Shown here: in pieces, positions 21,671 through 34,600 of the stretch
Numbering within the stretch: position 1 is the stretch's first letter
Layout: the number at the start of each line of letters is the position of its first letter
Origin: Erythrophleum ivorense
Lineage: Eukaryota > Streptophyta > Magnoliopsida > Fabales > Fabaceae
Assembly (NCBI GenBank): GCA_026724425.1
Contig: JAIUCV010000023.1
Location: 3,348,001-3,412,000 of the forward strand
Direction: 5' to 3'
Length of the DNA stretch: 64,000 nucleotides
Program-made: the position numbers and the translations under genes
Notes under the pieces: generated by a model
The model's input: only the letters and a program-made list of their open reading frames with translations
What the model was told of the DNA's origin: nothing
The model's database searches: none

Positions 21671-23041
21671 TAGACAAATTTGGGCATGAAACTTGGTAGG
21701 CATTTAGAAGACATCCTAAAGCTTCATATGAGACAGTTTGTAATTTTTGGATTAGTATAAAATATTTTCTGAATTTTCAAATTTGCCCCAAAAAAGTTGT
21801 CTTGTATTAGTTTTGATTTTTGGACAGCCTTGAGTTTCAACTCTTTTCAGGGACCAAATAATCTAATTTAAACCTAAATTTTTGCAGTAGTTAAAGCACA
21901 TTAAAGGTATTCCAACAAGTCTTAGTTTCCCAATTTGGACACTCCTAATTAAAATTATGAATTTCCAAAGTTAACATCAAAAAATTATCCTATAGCAAGA
22001 ATGCACCATTGTTTTCTAGTTTTAGGGGGGACTAAATGAATTCAATTAAATTTGAGACTTTTTGTAGTAAAAAATACATATTATAAGCTTTTCAAAAAGT
22101 CTAATTTGGAGGTTGTTAGCCAAAGTTATGCATTTTTAAAAATTAAGTCATAATAAGTTATATATAGGGCAATTGAGGGGCATATGAAGAACTTTGCTTA
22201 GATATGCATTATTTACTTATTTTTCATATTTAATATGATATTTTAAATATGTTGAGATGGTAAGAGCTGTCCTTAGGCAAGAAGACTAAGAAGTGGCATA
22301 TTAACCTAGTAAAGGCCAAATAAAAGAGACAAATAAAGAGAGTTAGACCAAGCAACATGCAGAGTAAGAAGCTTACCATCAACTCTCTATCTCCCAAGTA
22401 GCATCTCTCTCTTTCGTATATGCATACTTGTTGCTTTGAGTATTTGGATGCTTATGTGCTATAATATGTTATATGATTCTGTGCTTGTATATTTAAGCTA
22501 TTTCGATATGACATGTTTTGCCTAATATGTGTTATAATATTGACATTGTACAGAGAGGGAATTGAGCATAATTGCTCTTCCCAAGCCTCAATTAAGTTAT
22601 GTTTTAAAAGTCGTTGCCACTAACTAATTGAGTAAATATGTACATGCTACCCTTAGTATTTTATTAGTTATGTTATATGTGCACCTATGTTCCTTATACT
22701 TGGGTGACTTAATGTATACTTCCCAAAATCTCACTCCCCCCTCCATTTCTCATTAACCAATGCTAGGTACGAAAAAGCAAAGCACCAAAAGGAATCAAAA
22801 GTGCCCAAGGGAGCAGTTAGTTAGGAAAAAAATAGATTATGTTATTTAATTTTGTAATGATGTATTCATAATTATAAGATGTGTAAAAAAAAAATTTCTA
22901 ATACAATTGTAGCATATTGGAAAATTAAATATACCTATGTGTTATGCAGTATATTATGTTATTAGTATTAAGTATGTTATGAGTTATGGATAGATTTATA
23001 TAATTCTGAGTGATTATTTCAATGCACAGGAGTAAGTAGAG
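21621..23041. other. Unassigned AT-rich stretch, LTR-like, between array and family 2 element
   Basis: About 1.4 kb without a convincing gene. Its texture resembles the non-coding LTRs in this window: phrases such as TTTTGCAGTAGTT, and a C-rich 'ctcactcccccctcc' stretch near 22730 followed by a short A-rich segment. I could not align it confidently to either family. It ends TAGAG, which is the left target duplication of the family 2 element. It may be the remnant of a third retroelement or the sequence that replaced the missing right end of the family 1 array. Confidence 0.35.
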
Positions 23042-26000
23042 TGTAACACCATATATTTCTAACTCATTTCACAATATTTTCTTGCTTTACATTCATAAAT
23101 TCTTTGAAAGAGCAAGAAAAATGAATTAAAATAATGCATTTTCTTTGCATTGCATCGTATATGAAAATTTCATTCGGTGTCACGTGGACCATGTAAGCTC
23201 ATATATCACATTCTCATATTTAATTACATGTATACAACTCATTTGCATCATGAAAAATGGCCTACAACTCATGGAACTCAAAGGGAATCTCAAAATACAC
23301 ATAAATATTTTTGGCCGGATTTTTTCACTTTTTTGTCACAATTTTGGAAAATCATAACCAACTCTAAAAAAATTGAAATCATACATTCTTGGCCATTTTG
23401 GAAAGCTACAAATGTCTACTTCATGCTAAAAATATGTCCAGGCCATAATATCCAACATAGAGGATATTTGACATTCGAAATGATCCAGAGGTCAGGCTAT
23501 CTACTGGTGCTATCACAGAATTCTACAGCAAATTTCAAAAATGTCTAATTCATTCTACAAAAATCTAATCTATACAAATGATACCAATCAAGAAAGATGT
23601 GAATGTTAGCTAGAGAAAAAAAAATAAATCCAAACCAGTTCAAGCATGCCCATACCTCGAAACTTAATCAAATAGTAACTGAGGTCGGCAGAAATTCCTG
23701 ATATTGCACAAATTCTTTGAAAATTCATATCTCCCTCTCTAGACATTCAAATGAGGTGCTTTTAGTTGGGACAAGTCACTAGAAATGTCTAATTTCTCTA
23801 TATAAAATTTTGTAGTAATTGGACATCATTTAAGCCCTATGTGACAGATTTCATTTTCGAACCAGTATGAATAGTGACATAACCAAAATTAAAAATTTTC
23901 TCAATTTTGAAAATTTATAAAATATTCTCTAGAACTCTGAAAATATTGTTCTTTAACTTTCCAAAAAGCTCTCAACAAGATCTAATTATATGCTAAATCT
24001 CATATCAAGAAGAGCTCATTTGGATAAAAAGTAATATAGGGTTATAAATTGGTCAATTTTGGCTTCATATGGGATACCAAAATGTCCAAATGGCTTTTCT
24101 TGGGGTTTAGCACCTCTTGGGCAAGTCTAAAAGTATAATTAGGACTTGTGTGAGTTTCCCAAATTGTCCCAAATCTCATGCCTCTCATTTTAGCCGTGTT
24201 ACCCACACTATACACCATTCCATAATAGCATTCAAGGAGCTACAATGTCATAACATGTTCAAATCATAATCTAATGGTCACATAATACATCCTCCCATTC
24301 ATACATAACATGTTATCATAAATACATGTGTTCATAAAATTATAATAATATACATCCATTGGTTACATCTTTTGCCATTTATATGGCCTTAAAGTAGCAA
24401 AATTCATATTCTTGGATGTCATACTCTCATCTTCAAGGTGGTTAGCTTCTATTACCTTGTCCACTTAGTCCACCTAGCATGTTAGATCATTAGAGAGAAA
24501 GGGATGAGATTCAAAGAATCCCAATAGCTCATCTCCTGTTCAATCATACATAATGGATGCAAAACAAGCCTTACAAATGCATGCATGGCATGTGGACATG
24601 TGCAATCATTCAATGAGCATTCTTAACATTTAAAAAAGTCACACATAGTATACAAAGACTTGCCAAGCAAGTGGATTGGCCTCACCCAATTTCTTGTGGA
24701 TGTTGGACTTGCCTCACCTATTCTTTAATAGATTCTTGACTCAACCATGCTCTTAGGAGTCCATCTCACTTTTGGGAGACTCTTTATTTTGTCTCAACTA
24801 ATCTTAAGGGTTCTTGTCTTATCCTCACAATGACTAAGAGTTTTTGGTCTCACCATACTCAAGCAAATCCAAAAAGACATTATAACATCATTTAGAAACA
24901 TAATATGTCATCATGAAACCATAACATATGAAATTATGCTAACATACTTTTTATGGCTTGAAAATACACATACACACATTCTAAGACAAGTTAAGCACAC
25001 ATCCATATATGAGATAAGGTGGAAAAAGTTACCTTGGATACAATTACACACTTTTTCTCTTGAATTCAAGCTCCTTCTTTCGGTTACACATACAAAAAAG
25101 TGTAGAGATGATTTCTTTTGACCTAAACACAATTTATGGAAGCCAATTAGGTTCATGGAATTAATTCTAAGGCCATGCAACTTGCTTAGACTCTAGCTTG
25201 ATCTATAAACCTCATTATGATTCCATAATTGTATCTAATGAAGCAACACCCCTCAAATAAATTCTAAGCTCCATTCTTTCCTTTTAAATATGATTATTAA
25301 CTCATTTTAAGCCTCTTGGAGTCATCACACTATTAAAACAAAGAGCCTAACAACATGTTATTTCTTTAGGTCATATTATGGAACATAAATCACCATCTCA
25401 CTTTCTGTGCTTCCTAAATTTTTTTCAAGGCTTCCCCTCATATTCATTAATCATATATGAACTCTCCCTAGGTATGTTAACTCATCTAGGCCGAGACCAT
25501 GCTTGTTTTTGCTACCCTTGGAGTTGTCTTTGTTTTCTTGATGGAGGAAGCACATTGGGAGACTTTTAGGAATCTTAGGAACTCATTTAAACTTTTATTT
25601 AGGCCTAGGAATCATTGTATAAAATCATATTTTACAAGGTGTAATTGAAACCCTAGAAATTGCATCTTGAAATCTAATGGCTTTTTGTTAATTCCCTTTT
25701 GCATATTCTTAATCTCCACACCCTTTTTTCTTAGAATCACCATTGGTTCTACATAAAAACCAAGTCATCCTAGGGTTTCTTAGGTTAGGCGAAATGGAAA
25801 AGGAAGGGAACCAAAGGTAGCAACCATGGGAGGAGAAATTACTTTGTTTTCTTACTTTTCTCACTTGAATCTTACTTTCTCCAAGCTCCTCGAAATTTCT
25901 CCCTTAAAACAGATTTGTAAACTTTATTTTAATCAAAGGAAGAAAGCTCAAGAGGAAAGGAACAAATTTGGAAGAAGAATGAGCATGAAAATCCATGAAA

Positions 26001-26732
26001 TTCTTTACCTTTTTCTTGTTTTTTCTCATCCTTTCTTCTTCTCTATGGTGCACCTAAGAGAGCTGGTGTTTTCTCTGGTCTTTGGGCAGAATGAGTTGTG
26101 CAAATGAAGGGGAGAAAAAATAAAAAACTTAAAGTGTGTTCAATAAGCTTTCACTTTCTCAAAAATTTCAATTTTGCCCTTCGTTTTTAGCATTTTCATT
26201 TTTAACTTATTTTAGCTCCTTTTTAGAACCGTCTTTTTCATTATGAAATTTAGGTTTTCAATTTAGTAAAATGTTTTTAGAATCACTCAAATCGGAGTTA
26301 AAATCTTCCCGAATGAATTCGTCAAAGTTCGAGTACACCAACATTGAAAAACATCCACCAGATGAGGTTTAACTGTCTCAAGGCTTCCTATAGTTTTCAG
26401 GGCTTCTGATAACCCTAGGGAACTCAAAACTTTCATTTAAAAAATTCTCTTGTAAAAATTCTAAAATTTGCTCAAATTTACGAAAATGCTATTACGTTTC
26501 GTAAGTTTTTTGTCAAATTCCGTTTCTTCATTCTAACTCATTTTTTTTCTTTCTGTTTGAGCCTAGGATTCTCATTTTTATGAGTTTAGAATGCTTCCCA
26601 AATTTTTTGGGATCTTAACTACATCATTTTGAGGGACTTCCTTTTGTATCCGGTGAATTTTGTTTATTTACGGAGAAACCGTATGTTACATTTCTCACAT
26701 TTTCTCTTGTTTTTGGCGAACTAGATGTTACA
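23042..26732 (-). repeat. Family 2 LTR, left copy (3' LTR of the element)
   Basis: Plus-strand ends are TGTAACACCATATATTTC and GAACTAGATGTTACA. It aligns along its length with 31637-35371. Short open frames such as 23145-23548 are not conserved in the other copy and are not considered genes. Confidence 0.9.
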
Positions 26733-26745
26733 TTTCTCCTCCCTT
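26733..26745 (-). other. Polypurine tract of family 2
   Basis: On the minus strand AAGGGAGGAGAAA abuts TGTAACATC, the first bases of the 3' LTR. It is preceded by TTTTGAGGACAAAATTT (26768-26752), the same phrase that precedes the family 1 polypurine tract. Confidence 0.85.
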
Positions 26746-29700
26746 AAATAAATTTTGTCCTCAAAATTTGAGGTATGCTTTCCTCTTACTCTTTTCTTTT
26801 CTGGCTAACTGCTTTTTTCTTTTCCTTATTCCTGACTCTATATCTTTTTTCAGTAATTTCACTCGTTTGGATTTTTTTTAGCCAGGGAATTTTCATACTA
26901 TGAGGGCTCTATTGTCATGGTGTACTAGCTAGTTCTTTCTCATAAGGGAAAGAAATTTTGATTCTAGAGGTCTATCCTGGGAGATCTTACTATTCATATT
27001 TGATTAGTTTCAACCTGTCTATAGGGGTTAACATTCTTTTCAGTCAACTCATTTACACATCTAGGTGTCCTCTCTCAATGGCTTTTCATAACATCTCATT
27101 ATGTTTTATGATCATTACAACCATCAGAAGTTTCTGTCTATCTGTTTATTTATTTACTTATACCGTCCACTATTCATCTCTATGTTCTTTTTACTAGCTC
27201 ATCCCATGATTACAATTCATATTTCTTTCTATCATAGGCCTCACATCTCAATTATTTACTGGGATTACAGCTCCTTTGAGCAGTTTCTGCTTTTAATTAT
27301 TCCAATTTCTCTGTTTACTACTATATTTGTCTCTGTAGACCAAGACTTTTCCTTACTTTCTTTGCTCACTTATAGTGACATTTTATAGTCCCTCATTTTA
27401 ACATTGATAGGCCTAACATGTGTGTCTCATATTGATACTAAAGAACAACTATCACTTACTACTGTTAAATTCTAGTGGGATGCTAGCTATTCTCACAGTT
27501 TTACTTACTGGAAACATACTGTACCACTTACCTCATTTAAAACTACACATGACCCTTTTCTGAATACATAGGCTAACATGTGGGAATCTCTCTATCCCTC
27601 GGTCAGGGCTAATATTTGTTGGGTAGTGGTTCATCTGACTCTAGTTCTGGAGAGCAAATTTCTTACTTTTCTCATCCCATGCACTATACTCATCTTTAAA
27701 GAGATCTAGTCAGTGGTCTAACTATCTGAGTAAAACCTTTATATCTCTATGGCAACGGTCTACCAGATTCAGGAGATCTCTAGTCTCTGAGACAAAAGCT
27801 AGGGAAAACTGTACTGGCCTCTGAGACTAACTGCTCTTTAAAAACTATCTCAAGCCGTCATCTCACCAGAGAACTATCATGCTATAACTGTGGGCTCTTT
27901 GTAGCTCTGTGGGATCTACTGTGACCTCTGGGTTTACTACGACCTCTCAGAGCCCTGCTAAGGTCTACTACTGTAATATGCTAGGATCTACTACGATCCA
28001 TCTCTAAGAGACGTCCAAGCCTAAAATCACTGTATCTGATAGTAAACTACGTGCTCACCAAGTCCAGTTACTATCGCCCATAATAACTGAGGCTAAACTC
28101 AGAAGTACATCGTGCTCTTCGTGCGAAGTGGGTTTTGTGTCATCTGATTCTCTAGGGTCCCATAATACTAATACTTAGGAGCATCTAAATTTTCGTTCAT
28201 TACTCTTCATAGGATCCTCAGATTCCCACTTCAACCCCTTTTTGCAAGGGCTTTCTTTTCTTACTCTATTGACTTACTTGCTTTACGTGTACTCATTTTA
28301 ATCTTCCTCTCATATCTTGTAATTTCTGACTATGCCTACATTGTACTTTTAAGTGCCTTGGTACTAGGGCATCTCACACACTAAGTGTGGCTAACATCTC
28401 TAACAGGAGAAATGTTATACATTGTTCCCTTCTCATTTCATTTACATATATTATAAGGTGCTCAAGCTATGTATACTGAATCTGAACATTTTCTACTGAG
28501 AAGTCCTTTTTACATGCTTTTCTTACTATTTTAGTATTCCTGGAATCCTTTTACATTTCTTTTCTAACTCATCTCGTTCTTTAACTAACTAAGATACCTT
28601 TCGATTATTGGGACACTTTAGTGATTAATGTCGTTGTTTGCTATGCACTCAAGTCACATTACTATTATGTTGATCAGGCCTAATATTATGTAACCATTGC
28701 TGCAAGTAAATCATAACATCAAATACGAATACACGAGTGCCTCATAACTGAGCTCAAAGTCACTATCGCTTGTGTATTGCAAGTTTTCCAACAATCTAAA
28801 GTATTCCTTTCTTACTTTCCTGTATCTACCCTATTTTTGTAGGATACTCAGGGAAAACAGGATTCTTTCTTTTACTTCATCCCAAGATCACTATACATTG
28901 CCTAACTATTTTTACTTCAGGCACTATCATGCTAGAAAGGCATTTATGCTAAGAACACATATGCTTTCTCAAGTACTCAGGCACATTAACTGGATATCTA
29001 TTCCTAATCTAATATGTCCTCGGTTTGAACACTGTCATATCTTCTCTTTTTACCTTTCTTATCCTCTTACTTAGGTAAAAGGATGTTCTACTACTGTCTA
29101 TTTCTGTTGCCAGTTCGGGTTTCTTTACGCTTAAGAGCACCTACATTTTTTCGAGATTCCTCCACTTATTCACTCTCTGTAACATCAAGGAGGTCTACTT
29201 TTCGTTCATACTCTTACTCTGTTCTTAGGTAGACTATCCCTTGGTAAGAAGGATCTATTTCATATAATCCCAAGAGTTTCATTCTATGATGCTCTCGGCT
29301 TACACTCTTTCTCTACATAATACGAGACTCGCCTTCTTAGGCAGTCTCTAGCTCCCTCGAGCTTTCTTGAGGGTACTAAGGCATTAACTGTCTGTCTCAG
29401 CTTATTTCTATGTTCGGATCAGAGTTGGGTTTTATCTCTGTTTAATCTCTTTAGCCTCATCCCTCAAAGCATAGTATACTGATTTTATAGTTCTACTAAC
29501 TCAATCCTAAACACGTACTCTCAATGTTCAGATTCTATCTTACTGAAAACTTATACTCTACCGAGTGTTTTAATCATGCACGTGCCTTAACCCCTACATT
29601 TTCATATTAGGGAGCTCGTTTAACTAATTATCAGACCCCTTTCGTTTACCTCTCTAACTTAGCTTACTCATTTAATCATTACTAAAGTGAGAGCATCTTT

Positions 29701-30400
29701 TCTGTAGCTAGTTTCTCAGCTCTTCCTCTCTTCCTTTATCACTATATTTTATGACTCAAGGAGGTCTATCTAGGGGATTTTACTAATCACTACTAGGTGA
29801 TTTTCCTGACATCAAAATGTCTCATCTTTTCTTTCTCGATGTAAGAAAAATTTTTACTAAGCCTTTCATTTACAAATCTCACCTAAAACGATGTTACTGG
29901 TCATCTCTCCCAAGCTTTAGCTTATGCTCAGCCTAGGTTAACTGTCTCATCGAACCTATAGCTTACTAATTATCCTCATTCTTTTCTAAGCCTCTATTAC
30001 TAGTTATTTATACTTACCTCTAGGTGTTACCTATGAGGTACACCTTTCTAAGCCACTTGCTATGTGCCTCACTGCTAGTAGTCTTATCTTACATTATTTT
30101 AAAGCTATACTAACATTCTATCATTCAGTGTCTCACAAGATAGCATCTTAGGTTGGAGTCAACACCTTAAAGGCGATTCTCAATAACCTTATCATCCCTA
30201 TGTTTAACTTTTTCTATGCTGAGTTTTTTTCTTAGTCTCATTTGCTAGGCCCACGGATTTCTTACTAATCTTTCGTAACTATTCACTACCTTTTTCTCTA
30301 CTTATACTAGGGGTTCCCACTTCTTATGAGTCATCTGACCCTTTATCAGTTTATTTCTCAAGTTGGCCTGAATATGACTAACAAGGCATTCATGCTGCCA

Positions 30401-30600
30401 TTCGCCGCGGCTAACATATCATTTGCCACAGCTAATCAGCCTCGGATTCACCATAATTTTCCTGTCTAAGTATTGGTCATGGCTAATTTCTTAATTGGCC
30501 GTGACAAGGAATTCTTTGGATTGCCTCGCTGCTTCCATAGAATAATTAGCCGCGGCTAAGCAATTAATTGGCTGCGACTAACGGCCTCTGGTTGGCTTGC
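30401..30600 (-). repeat. Decayed GCCGCGGC motif block in family 2 interior
   Basis: Contains TTCGCCGCGGCTAAC (30401), TTAGCCGCGGCTAAG (30546) and weaker forms such as TTGCCACAGCTAA, TTGGCCGTGAC and TTGGCTGCGACTAA. The flanks (TTAGCC/GGCTAA) match those of the block in the family 1 LTR. Most changes are C to T or G to A at CpG. Confidence 0.7.
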
Positions 30601-30711
30601 TTTTTCAAAGATTGGGATTTTTATCTTTAACTACCTACTCGAACCTCATTGCCTCTATATTTAGCCCATCATCAAACTAGAAGGTTCTACCTTTTGCTTC
30701 ATTCATACATA

Positions 30712-31281
30712 ACTACTTATTATCTCAAGGTCTTCAAGGCTCTAAGGAGTGTAGCTTGTAACTCAATTTCTGGCCTGAAGGAATTAACCTTTTGAGCTCT
30801 GAAACTCATCTAGACATTTGGGTGTTGTGGTTAGGGAGCAATTCTTTTTCTCACCTCCCCTCTAAGCTAGTCCTGTGCAGTCACAATCTCATCTTATACT
30901 GCGCTGCATCCTACTTATCTCTACATTACACAGGACATCACAGAATGGTCTGAGTATATCTACCAGGGAGAATTAGGCCTCACTTACTCTATTTGCATTA
31001 CTTATCATCTCAAGGCCATCAAGGCTCTAAGGAGTGTAGCTTGTAACTCAATCTCTGGCCTGAGAGAATTAACCTTTTGGGCTTTGAAACTCATCTAAAC
31101 ATTTAGGTATTGTGGCTAAGGGGGCAATTCTTTTTCTCACCTCCCCTCTAAGCTGGTCCTGTACAGTCGTAGTCTCATCTCATACCGCGCTGCATCCTAC
31201 TTGTCTCTACATTACACAGGACATCACGGAATGGTCTGAATATGTCTACTAAGGAGAATTAGGCCTCACTTACTCTCTCTA
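30712..31281 (-). repeat. 285-bp tandem duplication in family 2 interior
   Basis: Two adjacent copies with a period of 285 bp (for example TCTAAGGAGTGTAGCTTG at 30741 and 31026), about 90% alike by eye. Each contains a TACATTACACAGGACATCAC segment. The duplication lies on the 5' side of the element, between the primer site and the motif block, and is non-coding. Confidence 0.85.
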
Positions 31282-31619
31282 GCAAGCCTCTTCCTACCAA
31301 CGAAATCATTTCTCATGTTTATATATAGGGCTTACCACTGATCCCGACGAGCTATCACATCCCATAAAGCTCTAGCCGTCGGATCCCTTAATTTTGCTTA
31401 AATTTAGCTCTGTTGAAGCTACTCTAAAGGCCACTTTTTCCTGGTGTCCACTAACCACTCCAAGACCATTCTATAACTTACTTATTGTGAAAAAAGCCAC
31501 AAACTACTTTTACACACCCACAATGTCTCATACAAAGTTCTACCTATTCATTCGAGCTTTTACATGACCCTAATGCTACATCCTCAAGCCAAGTCCAATT
31601 CGAAAGAACCTGAAACTTT

Positions 31620-31631
31620 GATCTAATACCA
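31620..31631 (-). other. Primer-binding site of family 2 (diverged Met-tRNA type)
   Basis: The minus strand reads TGGTATTAGATC, two changes from TGGTATCAGAGC, five bases from the inner end of the right LTR. Confidence 0.75.
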
Positions 31632-31636
31632 ATCAA

Positions 31637-34600
31637 TGTAACACCATATATTTCTAACTCATTTCACAATATTCTCATGCTTTACATTCATAAATTCCAT
31701 GAAAGAGCAATAAAAATAAATTAAAATAATGCATTTTCTTTGCGTTGTGTCGTATATGAAAATTCCATTCGATGTCACGTGGACCATGTGAGCTTATACA
31801 TCACATTCTCATATTTAATTACATGAATACAACTCATTTGCATCATAAAAAATGGCCTACAACTCATGGAACTCAAAAGGAAGCTCAAAATACACATACA
31901 TATTTTCGGCCAAATTTTTTCACTTTTCTGTCACAACTTTGAAAAATTATAAGTAATTCTAGAAAAATCAAAATCATGCATTCTTGGCCATTCTGGAAAG
32001 CTACATATGTCTACTTCATGCTAAAAATATGTCCAGATCATAACATCCAACACAGAGGACATTTAACATTTGAAATGGTCTAGAGGTCAAGCTGTCTATT
32101 GGTGCTGTCATAAAATTCTGCAACAAACTTTAAAAATGTCCAATTAATTTCACAAAAATTCAATCAATGCAAATGATACCAATTTGAAAAGTTGTAGATG
32201 TTAGCTAGAGGGAGAAAATAACTCTAGACTAGTTCAGGCATGCCCAAACCTTAAAACTCAATCAAACAGTAACTGAGGTGGCTGAAGTTCCTGATACTAG
32301 ACAGATTTTTTGAAAATTCATATCTCCCTCTCTAGACATCCAAATGAGGTACTTTCAGTTGGCACAAGTCATTGAAAATGTCTAGTTTCTTTGTATAAAA
32401 TGTCGTGATAATTGGACATCATATAAGCCCTGTGTGATAGATTTTATTTTTGGACAAGTATGAACAATAACATGACTAAAACTAAAAATTATTCTACTTT
32501 AAAAATTCATCAAATATTCTCTAGACTTCCGAAAATACTGTTCTTTAACTTCCCAAAAAGCTTTCAACAAAATCTAATTGCATGTCAAATCTCAAATCAA
32601 GAAGAGTTCATTTGGACAAAAAGTGACATAAGATTCTAAATTGGTTAATTTTAGCTCTATATGGGATACCAAAATGTCCAAATGACTTTTCCTGAGGTTT
32701 GGCACCTCTTGGGCAAGTCTAAAAACATAATTAGGACTTGTGTGAGTTATCTAAATGGTCCCAAATCTCATGCCTCTCATTTTGGCCGTGTTACCCACAC
32801 TTATATACCATTCCATAATAGCATTCAAGGAGCTACAATGTCATAACATGTTCAAATCATAATCTAATGGTCACATAATACATCCTCCCATTCATACATA
32901 ACATGTTATCATAAATATATGTGTTCATAACATCATAATACATATACATCCATTGGTTACATCTTTTGCCATTTGTATGGCCTTAAAGTAGCAAAATTCA
33001 TATTCTTGGATGTCATACTCTCATCTTCAAGGTGGTTGGCTTAATAACCTTGTCCACTTAGTCCACCTAACATGTTAGATCATTAGAGAGAAAGGGATGA
33101 GATTCAAAGAATCCCAATAGCTCATCTCATATTCAATCATACATAATGAATGCAAAACAAGTCTTACAAATGCATGCATAGCACGTGGACATGTGCAATC
33201 ATTCAAGGAGCATTCTTAGTATTTGAAAAAGTTACACATAACATACAAAGGCTTGTCAAGCAAGTGGATTAGCCTCACCCAATTTCTTGTGGATGTTGAA
33301 CTTGCCTCACCCATTCTTTAAGAGATTATTGAACTCAACCATGCTCTTGGGAGTCCATCTCACTTTTGAAAGACTCTTTACTTTGTCTCAACCAATCTTA
33401 AGGGTTTTTGACTCATCCTCACCATGACTAAGGGTTCTTGGCGTCACCATACTCGAGCAAACCCAAACAAATATCATAACATCATTTAAAAACATAATAA
33501 GTTATCATGAAACTATGGTATATGAAATCATGCTAGCATACTTTTCATGGCTTAAAAATACACATAAACACATTCTAAGACAAGTTGAGCACACATCCAT
33601 GCATAAGAGAAGGCGAAGAGAGTTACCTTGGATACAATTACACACTTTTTCTCTTAAATCCAAGCTCCCTCTTTCGGTCACACATACACAAAAGTGAGGG
33701 GATGATTTCTCTTAGCCTAAACACAATTTATAGAAGCCAATTAGGTTCATAGAATTAATTCTAAGGCCATGCAACTTGCTTAGACTCTAACTTGGTCTAT
33801 AAACCTCATTATGGTTCCATAATTGCACCTTATGAAACAACATCCCTCAAATAAATTCTAAACTCCATTCTTTCCTTTCAAATATGATTCTTGACTCTTT
33901 TTAAACCTCTTGGAGTCATCACATCATTAAAACAAAGAGCTTAACTACATGTTGCTTCTTTAGGTCATATTATGGAAAATAAAGCACCATATCACTTTCT
34001 ATGCTTCCTAAATTTTTTCCAAGGCTTCCCCTCATATTTATTCATCATATATGACTCAAAAATGGGTTTAGAAAAATTTTAAACTCTCTCTAAATATGCT
34101 AACTCATCTAGGCCGTGACTATGCTTGTTTTTGCTACCATTGGAGTTGTCTTTGTTTTCTTGATGGAGGAAGCACATAGGGAGACTTCTAAGGATCTTAA
34201 GAACTCATTTAAACTTTTATTTAGACCTATGAATCATTGTACAAAATCAGATTTTACAAGGTGCAATTAAAACCCTAGAAATTGCATCTTGAAATCTAAT
34301 GGCTTTTTGTTAATTTCCTTTACATATTCTTAATCTTCACACCCTTTTTTCTTAGAATCACCCTTGGTTTTGCTTAAAAACCAAATCCTCCTAGGGTTTC
34401 TTAGGTTAGGCAAAATAGAAAAGGAGGGGAACTAAAGGTAGCATCCATAAGAAGAAAAATTACTTTATTTTCTTATTTTTTTTCTCACTTGAATCTTGCT
34501 TTCTCTAAGCTCCTCTCTTCAAATCTGAATTTTTCCTTAAGTTTCTCCCTTAAAATAGATTTGTAATCATTTTAATCAAAGGAAGAAAGCTCAAGAGGAG

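Larger units (their letters stand above)
26746..31619 (-). other. Non-coding interior of the family 2 element
   Basis: About 4.9 kb, pyrimidine-rich on the plus strand (purine-rich on the element's sense strand), with only short unrelated open frames. I searched by eye for protease DSG, reverse transcriptase FIDD, RNase H, integrase HHCC/DDE and chromodomain signatures on the minus strand and found none. Recognisable parts are a cluster of related short phrases around 27900-27990 (GATCTACT..GACCTCTG type), a decayed GCCGCGGC block at 30401-30600, and a 285-bp tandem duplication at 30712-31281. The interior is about as long as that of the coding family 1 element. Confidence 0.7.

Noticed and set aside
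23145..23548. Overlapping frames in the left family 2 LTR
   Set aside because: Not preserved in the other LTR copy, as expected for chance frames in non-coding DNA.
26660..29074. Plus-strand frames in the family 2 interior as host genes
   Set aside because: Phe/Ser/Leu-rich translations of a pyrimidine-rich strand, opposite to the element's sense strand, without domains.
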